A DNA stretch of 7,389 bases from Verrucomicrobiota bacterium (GTDB lineage Bacteria; Verrucomicrobiota; Verrucomicrobiia; Limisphaerales; J093). The DNA is taken from assembly GCA_003695015.1 (NCBI GenBank), contig RFJD01000102.1, positions 1-7,389 on the forward strand, read 5' to 3'. The notes below the pieces were generated by a model that was given only the letters and a program-made list of their open reading frames with translations, was not told the DNA's origin and searched no databases. Of the stretch, positions 1-5,180 are shown piece by piece (the stretch's first letter is position 1; the number at the start of each line of letters is the position of its first letter). A program made the position numbers and the translations under genes.

Positions 1-759
1 GACTACAACACGCTGGCCGGCCTGGGGAAATCCCAGGACTTGGCGATGAACTTCACCACCATCTTCGGCTGGTTCGCCAAGCTCCTGCTTCTCTCGATGA
101 AGGGCATCCACAGCGTGGGGCTTTCCTACGGGGCGACCATCATCGCCATCACCTTCATCATCAAGCTGCTGTTCTGGCCCTTGACCCGGGCCAGCACCCG
201 CTCGATGAAGCGGATGCAGGCCCTGCAGCCGCAGATGAAGGCCATCCAGGAGAAGTACAAGGATGACCCGCGGAAGATGAACATGAAGCTGATGGAGTTC
301 ATGAAGGAGAACCGGGTGAGCCCCCTGGGCGGCTGCCTGCCGATCCTCCTTCAGATTCCGGTCTTCATCGGCTTCTACCAGATGCTGCAAAGCGCCATCG
401 AGTTGCGGGGAGCGCGGTTCCTGTGGGCCTGCGACCTCTCCCAGCCGGACACCATCGGCTATTTGTTCGGGTTTCCCATCAACCCGCTGCCGTTGCTCAT
501 GGGGGCCAGCCAGTTCTGGCAGACGCGCATGACCCCGCCCTCGCCCGGCATGGACCCGGTTCAGCAGAAGATGTTCCAGTACATGCCGCTGATTTTCATC
601 GTCATCCTGTACAACTTCCCCGCGGGGTTGGCGCTTTACTGGACGGTGCAGAACCTGCTAACCATCCTGCAGATGAAGCTCACCAAGAACATCGAGGTCG
701 AGCCCGTGCCCGTGGCGGCCAAGAAGGTCGCCAAGCCCAAGCGGCCGCGCCGCTCCTGA
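1..759 (+). CDS. yidC: Membrane protein insertase YidC, C-terminal part (5' end outside window)
   Basis: The reading frame is already open at base 1, so the gene begins upstream; 252 C-terminal codons are present. YidC/Oxa1/Alb3 proteins insert and fold inner-membrane proteins, alone or with SecYEG. The conserved 60KD_IMP core is recognisable: a membrane segment around window residues 41-61 ending in FWPLTR, the charged cytoplasmic hairpin (about 63-100, with LQPQMK), the PLGGCLPILLQIPVF signature, and two later membrane segments before the PAGLALYW motif. The tail is basic (KKVAKPKRPRR), usual for ribosome contact. The groove residue that is arginine in E. coli YidC (TFIVRG) is lysine here (TFIIKL, codon 163-165). 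The large periplasmic domain of Gram-negative YidC would lie outside the window. A TTG at 40-42 could be mistaken for a start, but it sits inside conserved YidC sequence. Identification is very secure. Confidence 0.97.
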   Translation, partial: DYNTLAGLGKSQDLAMNFTTIFGWFAKLLLLSMKGIHSVGLSYGATIIAITFIIKLLFWPLTRASTRSMKRMQALQPQMKAIQEKYKDDPRKMNMKLMEFMKENRVSPLGGCLPILLQIPVFIGFYQMLQSAIELRGARFLWACDLSQPDTIGYLFGFPINPLPLLMGASQFWQTRMTPPSPGMDPVQQKMFQYMPLIFIVILYNFPAGLALYWTVQNLLTILQMKLTKNIEVEPVPVAAKKVAKPKRPRRS

Positions 760-771
760 TCCCTTTCCCCC

Positions 772-1254
772 ATGCCAGTCGATCCCCAAGCCCTGACCGA
801 AGAGTTCCTCGCCAAGCTGGGTTTTCCCTCGAAGGTGACCACGGCGGCCGGCGAAGACGGCAGCGTGCGGCTGAACATCGAAACCGAGCAGGCCTCGCGG
901 CTGATCGGCGAGGACGGGCACACGCTGTTGCAGATTCAGTACCTGATCAACCGGATGATCTACACCGCGGACCCGAACCATCCCCGGGTGACGCTGGACG
1001 TCGGCGGCTACCGGGAACGGCTGAGGGAAGCCCGCCGGGCCGAGGCCTTGGCGGCGGCCGAAAAGGTGCGACGCTGGGGTGACATCGTCGAACTCGAGCC
1101 CATGAACGCCTACGACCGTTGGGTGGTGCACCAAGCGCTCAAGGACGATCCCGCGGTCGAGACCTACAGCGTGGAGGTCGAGGGCACCGACAAGAAGGTG
1201 ATCATCCTCCGGCCCCGCCGCAACGCCCCGAGTCCCGACGGTGATGCCGGCTGA
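772..1254 (+). CDS. khpB: KH-R3H RNA-binding protein, KhpB/Jag type (short form)
   Basis: This 160-residue protein follows yidC after 12 bases, the classic place for the Jag/SpoIIIJ-associated RNA-binding protein. A type II KH domain spans about residues 30-78, with the GXXG loop as GEDG at 46-49 followed by helix TLLQIQYLINRM. An R3H domain covers roughly 85-147, with its signature R116-W-V-V-H120 and the strand KKVIIL near the end. KhpB homologues bind RNA (in Gram-positives together with KhpA) and affect cell division and envelope functions; the role in this phylum is not established. The N-terminal Jag_N domain of the Firmicutes protein is missing: only about 25 residues precede the KH domain, so this is a KH+R3H core form. 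No Shine-Dalgarno is visible before the ATG (ATCCCTTTCCCCC), so translation may be coupled to yidC or SD-independent. Confidence 0.93.
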   Translation: MPVDPQALTEEFLAKLGFPSKVTTAAGEDGSVRLNIETEQASRLIGEDGHTLLQIQYLINRMIYTADPNHPRVTLDVGGYRERLREARRAEALAAAEKVRRWGDIVELEPMNAYDRWVVHQALKDDPAVETYSVEVEGTDKKVIILRPRRNAPSPDGDAG

Positions 1255-1382
1255 ACGGCCGGAGCCGGCGCCAGCCCTTTCGGCGCGAAGGCAGCCGGCA
1301 ACCCATCAGCGATCAGCCCTGCCGCCAAGCCCGCCGGGCTTGGCACTCGAACCCACCCCGCTTCTTTTCTAGGCTCGCCGGC
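1255..1382 (+). promoter_or_regulatory. Spacer with possible promoter for the downstream gene cluster
   Basis: This 128-base gap is the longest non-coding stretch of the window and separates yidC-khpB from the downstream cluster, so a promoter is expected here. A TTGGCA at 1340-1345 resembles a -35 box. T-rich sequence follows at 1361-1370, and TAGGCT at 1370-1375 has the key T, A and T of a -10 box, but it lies 24 bases from TTGGCA, too far for a standard sigma-70 promoter. If TAGGCT is the -10, transcription would begin near 1382, at or beside the GTG start at 1383, giving a leaderless mRNA. That would fit the absence of any Shine-Dalgarno before this GTG. The promoter call is weak and position-based. 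Confidence 0.3.
1324..1344. repeat. Perfect inverted repeat, 9-bp stem with 3-base loop
   Basis: GCCAAGCCC (1324-1332) and GGGCTTGGC (1336-1344) are exact reverse complements separated by GCC. It lies 70 bases after the khpB stop. It looks like the stem of an intrinsic terminator, but no T-run follows directly on either strand; the nearest T-rich stretch on the + strand starts 16 bases later (1361). It overlaps the candidate -35 hexamer at 1340-1345, so it could also be an operator or an mRNA processing or stability hairpin. Confidence 0.6.
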
Positions 1383-2015
1383 GTGAACCAACCGGGATTC
1401 AAAGTGCGCCGGGCCACGGTCGAGGACTTGGCCGTCCTGCGCGGTCTGTGGACCACCGGCCGGCTGCCGGTCTTCGAGCTGGAGAAACGGCTGACGGAGT
1501 TCCAGCTCCTGCTGCGGCCGGACGACACGTTGCTCGGGGCCCTGGGGGTGCGGGAATCCGGTTGGCACGGTCTGCTGCATCATCCCTGTTTCTACTCCGC
1601 CGCGGCGGAGGAGCAGGGGTTGCCGGTGATTTGGGAACACCTGCAGACGATGGCCCGGCAACGCGGATTGGCCCGTTTCTGGATGCCCGGACCGGTGGCT
1701 CCCTTCTGGGAAAACGCCGGCTTCCGCCCGGCCACGCCGGTCGAACTCAACCGCCTCCCCGCACCTTTCCGCGAAATCCGGACCGCCAAGTGGTGGACGC
1801 TGGCCCTGCGGGACGACGCCCTGCTCGAGCAGGTCGTGGAAAAGGAGTTCGCCCGCATCCGGGAGGAAGGCCGGCGCGACACCGAACGCTGGCGGCGACA
1901 GGCGGTGTTCTGGAAATGGGCGGGCATCGGGCTGGCATTCGCGCTCTTCCTTGGCGCCATGTGGCTGTTGAGCCGGGTCTTGGGAACGGTGGGAACGACC
2001 GGAGGAACGCCATGA
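1383..2015 (+). CDS. GNAT-fold-like protein with C-terminal membrane anchor, function unknown
   Basis: This 210-residue protein has an N-terminal part resembling GCN5-related N-acetyltransferases: the opening strand-helix VRRATVEDLAVLRGLW (residues 8-23) and the closing FWENAGFRPA (108-117), which matches the usual F-Y/W-x-x-x-G-F motif before the last strands. The acetyl-CoA pyrophosphate loop, normally R/Q-x-x-G-x-G/A, is degenerate (EEQGLP at 76-81), so acetyl transfer is doubtful. A charged helix, likely coiled coil (about 148-174), leads into a membrane segment at about 176-199, putting the GNAT-like part in the cytoplasm if the positive-inside rule holds. The start is GTG, with no Shine-Dalgarno; no in-frame ATG fits better. 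Its stop overlaps the next start (ATGA), so it is translationally coupled to the methyltransferase. Real gene: near certain. Biochemical role: unknown. Confidence 0.8.
   Translation: MNQPGFKVRRATVEDLAVLRGLWTTGRLPVFELEKRLTEFQLLLRPDDTLLGALGVRESGWHGLLHHPCFYSAAAEEQGLPVIWEHLQTMARQRGLARFWMPGPVAPFWENAGFRPATPVELNRLPAPFREIRTAKWWTLALRDDALLEQVVEKEFARIREEGRRDTERWRRQAVFWKWAGIGLAFALFLGAMWLLSRVLGTVGTTGGTP
2001..2006 (+). promoter_or_regulatory. Shine-Dalgarno GGAGGA for the methyltransferase
   Basis: GGAGGA lies 5 bases before the ATG at 2012, inside the end of the upstream gene. It supports that start over the in-frame open sequence further upstream (from 1448), which would overlap the GNAT-like gene almost completely. 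Confidence 0.75.
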
Positions 2016-2674
2016 GCCGGGAAAACCTCCAAGATGGCGGGGCCTTCCCGCCTGCCGAATCCCGTTGGCGCGAGGCATGGCGGTTTCTGCGCGCTTTTCT
2101 GCGCTCTCCGGGCACGGTGGGCGCGGTGTGGCCGAGTTCCTCCCACCTGGCCGGGCGGATGTTGGAGGGACATCCCCTTGAAACGGCCCGGACGGTGGTC
2201 GAGCTCGGTCCGGGCACGGGCGCCTTCACCCGACACGTGGTTCCGCGCTTGGGCCGGGAAACGCTGTTCCTGGCCATCGAGCTGGACGCCGAGGTGGCGC
2301 GTCGGCTCGAGGCGGCCTTTCCCCGCGTGCGGGTCGTGAACGACTCCGCCACCCGGCTCGAGGCGATCCTTCAGTCGCACGGAGCGTCGCGGGCGGACTC
2401 GATCATCAGTGGCATTCCGTGGGCCGCCATGCCGGCAGCGTTGCAACGGGAAATCCTCACGCAGGTGGCGCGGGTGCTGGCCCCGGAAGGGCGGTTTTCG
2501 ACGTTCGCCTACGTCCAATCGCCCTACACCCGGAAGGGGGCGGCTTGTGCGCGGTTGTTGCGGGAATTGTTCGGCGAGGTACGGCGCAGCCCGGTGGTGT
2601 GGCGGAACCTGCCACCGGCGTTCGTTTACCATTGCACCCGGCCGCGTCCACCGGCGGCCACGATCCCGGCGTGA
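2012..2674 (+). CDS. Class I SAM-dependent methyltransferase, PmtA (phospholipid N-methyltransferase)-like
   Basis: The 220-residue protein starts at ATG 2012, overlapping the previous stop as ATGA. It has a Rossmann-type SAM site: motif I VVELGPGTGAF (62-72), acidic post-I strand AIELD (88-92), and SGIPW (133-137) where PmtA-family enzymes carry SGLPL-like sequence. The N-terminal FLRSPGTVGAVWPSSSHLA (30-47) and C-terminal NLPPAFVY (199-206) are also typical of the PmtA/phosphatidylethanolamine N-methyltransferase and rRNA-dimethylase-like group. PmtA makes phosphatidylcholine by successive methylation of phosphatidylethanolamine at the cytoplasmic membrane face. The substrate here is inferred from resemblance only; other lipids or small molecules remain possible. 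Coupling to a membrane-anchored GNAT-like protein agrees with work at the membrane. There is no transmembrane segment; the amphipathic N-terminal helix (about 18-32) could bind membrane. Confidence 0.85.
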   Translation: MSRENLQDGGAFPPAESRWREAWRFLRAFLRSPGTVGAVWPSSSHLAGRMLEGHPLETARTVVELGPGTGAFTRHVVPRLGRETLFLAIELDAEVARRLEAAFPRVRVVNDSATRLEAILQSHGASRADSIISGIPWAAMPAALQREILTQVARVLAPEGRFSTFAYVQSPYTRKGAACARLLRELFGEVRRSPVVWRNLPPAFVYHCTRPRPPAATIPA

Positions 2675-2750
2675 TCGGCCGACATTTCGGACCGGTTCGC
2701 CCCAAGGCTGTTGTGCGGGCATCCCCCGGGCCTTACAAGGGCATGCCAGC
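2675..2750 (+). promoter_or_regulatory. Gap with tiny upstream ORF and possible hairpin before the Rid gene
   Basis: The 76 bases have no clear promoter. An out-of-frame ATG at 2743 opens a three-codon ORF (ATG CCA GCA TGA) whose stop overlaps the Rid start at 2751 as ATGA. An AAGGG at 2737-2741 could be a weak ribosome site. GGCATCCC (2718-2725) can pair with GGG (2739-2741) and ATGCC (2743-2747) with one bulged base, which would bury the tiny ORF. In GC-rich DNA such pairings are common, so regulation is speculative. Confidence 0.25.
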
Positions 2751-3332
2751 ATGAACGCCAGCCCAACGCCAACCCCGGAAGCCTCCGCCGGCGAACGCGC
2801 CGAGCGCGCGGCTTTGGGACTGCCGGAAACGGGAGCCATACCGGCGGGGGTCCTGGCCCCACCGCCGGGCCGCCCGTCCATCCGGCGCCGCGCCATCCGC
2901 GCCCCGCAGGTCCTGAACGAAGCGCCCGAGTACGGCAGCGCCTTCAGTCGCGGGTTGCGGGTGGACTTTCCCGGAGGCATCACCCACCTGCTCATCAGCG
3001 GCACGGCCAGCGTGGGAGCGGAGGGAGAGACGCTGTATCCGGGTGACTTCGCCGCCCAATGCTGGCGGACGTTCCGCAACATCACCGAGTTGTTGCGCAG
3101 CGAGGGCGCCACGTGGCACGACGTGATCCGCACCACCTGCTACCTGCGGGACATCGAGCGGGATTACGCGGAGTTCAACCGGATTCGCACGGCGTTCTAC
3201 ACGGCCCTCGGGCTGGATCCCTTCCCCGCCAGCACGGGCATCCAAGCCCGGATTTGCCGCAGCGATTTGCTGGTCGAGATCGAGGCCCTCGCCATCCTCT
3301 ACCAACCCAACCCGCCCGCATCCGGCGCATGA
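2751..3332 (+). CDS. Rid (YjgF/YER057c/UK114) family protein, probably without the catalytic arginine
   Basis: The 193-residue protein is longer than E. coli RidA (about 128) because of a proline-rich, low-complexity N-terminal extension of some 60 residues. The Rid fold follows: LLISGTASVGAEGE (80-93), a helix with QCWRTFRNITELLRSEGAT (103-121), the strand VIRTTCYLRDI (125-135), then NRIRTAFY and PFPASTGIQAR (157-167), ending in VEIEALAI (175-182). RidA hydrolyses reactive enamine/imine intermediates such as 2-aminoacrylate, using an arginine in a PARS-like motif. Here the equivalent reads PAST, so deaminase activity is unlikely and the protein fits the arginine-less Rid subgroups of unknown function. 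ATG 2751 is chosen because the open frame upstream to 2409 lies inside the methyltransferase gene. Its stop overlaps the next start (ATGA). Confidence 0.87.
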   Translation: MNASPTPTPEASAGERAERAALGLPETGAIPAGVLAPPPGRPSIRRRAIRAPQVLNEAPEYGSAFSRGLRVDFPGGITHLLISGTASVGAEGETLYPGDFAAQCWRTFRNITELLRSEGATWHDVIRTTCYLRDIERDYAEFNRIRTAFYTALGLDPFPASTGIQARICRSDLLVEIEALAILYQPNPPASGA

Positions 3333-5179
3333 TCCACCCCCGCTGGCTTGTCTCAACCCGGTTTGGCTTGGTCGCTGTGGTGGCGGCCTGCTGCAGTTTC
3401 GCCGGCCGGGCCGCCCCCGATGCCGCCGCCCCGGAGCCTTCCCTGGCCCATACGCCGCTGGTGGCCACCCGCCTGCCGGCTGGTCCCGGCCATCCGTGGG
3501 CCGATGGGTGGGAAAACGCGGCGTTGGTGCGGATCGATCCGGACGGGACGGTGACGCCCCTGTTGCCGGACTTCGCGGCGAGCTGCGATCCGGACGTCAG
3601 TCACGACGGCCGCAAGCTGGTGTTCGCCGGCAAGCGCCACGCCGGGGATCGGTGGCGCATTTGGGAAATGGATTTGGAGGAGGGCCGCCCCCGGCCCATC
3701 ACCTCGCCGGAGCGGGACTGCCGCCATCCGCTTTACCTGTCGCGCCTGTTCACCTTGGATTCGCCCGAGCCGTGGGCCACGCTGCTGTTCGTCGGCGCCG
3801 AACCCATCCCGGCCGCCCGCGGCGGCGGCGTGGTGCGAAATCTGTTCAACGTGAAGCTGGACGGCACGGACCGTTTTCAGGTGACCGCCAACCCGGCCGA
3901 CGACCTCGATCCGTTCCAAGCCTTGGACGGCCGCATCCTCTACTCGAGCTGGCGTTGGGCGGAAACCGGCCCTGTCGATGCACGGTTGTTTGCCGTGAGC
4001 CTGGACGGCACCAACGTGGAACTCTACGGCGGCGAACGGGGAAAACGGTTCCAGCGGATGCCCTGCGTGACTCCGGGCGGCCGGGTGGTCTTCGTGGAGT
4101 CGGACACGATCACCCCCGATGGCGCCGGCCAACTGGCCTGTCTCCGCGAGGCCCGGCCGCATCATTCCTACCGCGTCTTGACGGCTGATCCCGCCTGGCT
4201 CTGGCTCACACCCTGCCCGTGGTCGGCCGATGAAATCCTGGTTTCCCGCCGTCCGGCCGAAGGCGGGCCGGCCGAACTGGTCTTGTTCAACCTTTCCGGC
4301 GGCAGGTCCACTCCCGTCCGCCGCTTGGATGGTTTTCATCTGGTGCAAGCCCGGCCCATCCGGGAGCGGCCCCGTCCGGACGGCTGTTCCACGGTGGCCG
4401 ATCCCGCCCGGGAGACCGGCATTTTGTACGGCTTGAACCTCTACGACGCCGACGTCCGCCTGGCGCCCCACCTTGCGAAGGGTTCGATCCGCCGGCTGCG
4501 GGTGGTGCAGGGGCTTCCTTCCCGCGGCGCCCGGCCGACGCCCTGGCGCCGTCTGCTCGGCGAAGCGCCGGTGGAAGCCGACGGCTCTTTTCACTTGGAG
4601 GTGCCGGCGGAGACGCCCCTTCAGTTGCAGGCGCTGGACACGAACGGATTGGCCGTGGCGACCTGCGAATGGATCTGGGTCCGCCCCCGTGAGAGCCGCG
4701 GTTGCATCGGCTGCCATGAGGATCCCGAGCGCGTGCCGGAGAACATCTTCGTCCAGGCGGTCCGCAAACCGGCCGTGCCGGTGCATCCGCCGGCAGACCA
4801 GCGCCCCGTCCCCGGCTTCCGCGAAAAGGTCTGGCCCATCCTGCAACAAAGCTGCTCCGGCGCCCGTTGCCACGGGGGACCGGACGCCGAGTGGCGACTC
4901 GGGGAAGGCGAAGCCGGCGCGCTGGCCACCTACCGGTTGCTCCGCGAACGCTATGTCCAGCCGGGCCGCGCCCGGGCCAGCCGGTTGACTTGGCACCTGC
5001 TGGGCCGCAACACCGCCCGTCCTTGGGATGCCGAAAGCGCGGAAGCGGGACCGTTCAAGCCCATGCCGCCCGCCAAGGCGGAGCCCCTGCCCGCCGAATC
5101 GCTTCAGACTTTGATCGAGTGGATGGACCTCGGCGCCCCGTGGAGCGAGGATTCCCCGATCCCACCCCAACAACCCTGA
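3329..5179 (+). CDS. HzsA-related exported protein: beta-propeller, CXXCH and CX4CH heme motifs, PSCyt1-like tail
   Basis: This is a 616-residue exported protein. Residues 1-29 look like a signal peptide (arginines, hydrophobic 12-24, AGRAA end); VAAC at 18-21 is a poor lipobox. Residues about 60-345 hold TolB/WD40-like propeller repeats (for example DPDVSHDGRKLVFAG, DDLDPFQALDGRILYSS). A segment about 365-465, with YGLNLYDADVR, GEAPVEADGSFHLEVPAETP and CIGCH (459-463), resembles the middle domain of hydrazine synthase alpha. The tail resembles planctomycete cytochrome domains (PSCyt1): VWPILQQSC, then C509-S-G-A-R-C514-H, and MPPAKAEPLPAE with Met579 as possible heme ligand, ending EWMDLGAPW. 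Proteins of this type are common in PVC bacteria that do not make hydrazine, so the reaction is unknown. The ATG overlaps the Rid stop as ATGA; no Shine-Dalgarno is seen. It probably acts in the periplasm with the next two genes. Confidence 0.88.
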   Translation: MIHPRWLVSTRFGLVAVVAACCSFAGRAAPDAAAPEPSLAHTPLVATRLPAGPGHPWADGWENAALVRIDPDGTVTPLLPDFAASCDPDVSHDGRKLVFAGKRHAGDRWRIWEMDLEEGRPRPITSPERDCRHPLYLSRLFTLDSPEPWATLLFVGAEPIPAARGGGVVRNLFNVKLDGTDRFQVTANPADDLDPFQALDGRILYSSWRWAETGPVDARLFAVSLDGTNVELYGGERGKRFQRMPCVTPGGRVVFVESDTITPDGAGQLACLREARPHHSYRVLTADPAWLWLTPCPWSADEILVSRRPAEGGPAELVLFNLSGGRSTPVRRLDGFHLVQARPIRERPRPDGCSTVADPARETGILYGLNLYDADVRLAPHLAKGSIRRLRVVQGLPSRGARPTPWRRLLGEAPVEADGSFHLEVPAETPLQLQALDTNGLAVATCEWIWVRPRESRGCIGCHEDPERVPENIFVQAVRKPAVPVHPPADQRPVPGFREKVWPILQQSCSGARCHGGPDAEWRLGEGEAGALATYRLLRERYVQPGRARASRLTWHLLGRNTARPWDAESAEAGPFKPMPPAKAEPLPAESLQTLIEWMDLGAPWSEDSPIPPQQP

Positions 5180-5180
5180 C

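Noticed and set aside
40..42. TTG start for a complete short YidC
   Set aside because: The frame is open upstream of it to base 1 and the upstream residues continue YidC-like sequence, so the gene is cut by the window edge.
1255..1320. Additional GC-rich partial palindromes after khpB (for example GCGCC...GGCGC)
   Set aside because: The stems are about 5 bp with long loops and no T-run; they are expected by chance at this GC content.
1448..2011. N-terminal extension of the methyltransferase frame
   Set aside because: It would overlap nearly all of the GNAT-like gene and is low-complexity Arg/Gly/Pro sequence. The ATG at 2012 has a good Shine-Dalgarno and the family-typical N-terminus.
2409..2750. 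N-terminal extension of the Rid frame
   Set aside because: It lies inside the methyltransferase gene in another frame and is Arg/Cys/Trp-rich without similarity to Rid; ATG 2751 is the first start after that gene.
1592..3136. 514-codon minus-strand frame, with others nearby (1164-2078, 2733-3356)
   Set aside because: They run antisense across several well-supported + strand genes and give Arg/Pro/Gly-rich sequence without motifs.
3059..3328. N-terminal extension of the HzsA-related frame
   Set aside because: It overlaps the conserved Rid domain, and would bury the signal peptide that begins at 3329.
3329..5179. A genuine anammox hydrazine synthase subunit
   Set aside because: There are no HzsB or HzsC genes and no hydroxylamine/hydrazine oxidoreductase in view, and HzsA-related proteins with propeller and PSCyt-like domains are common in non-anammox PVC bacteria. 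Only family resemblance is claimed.
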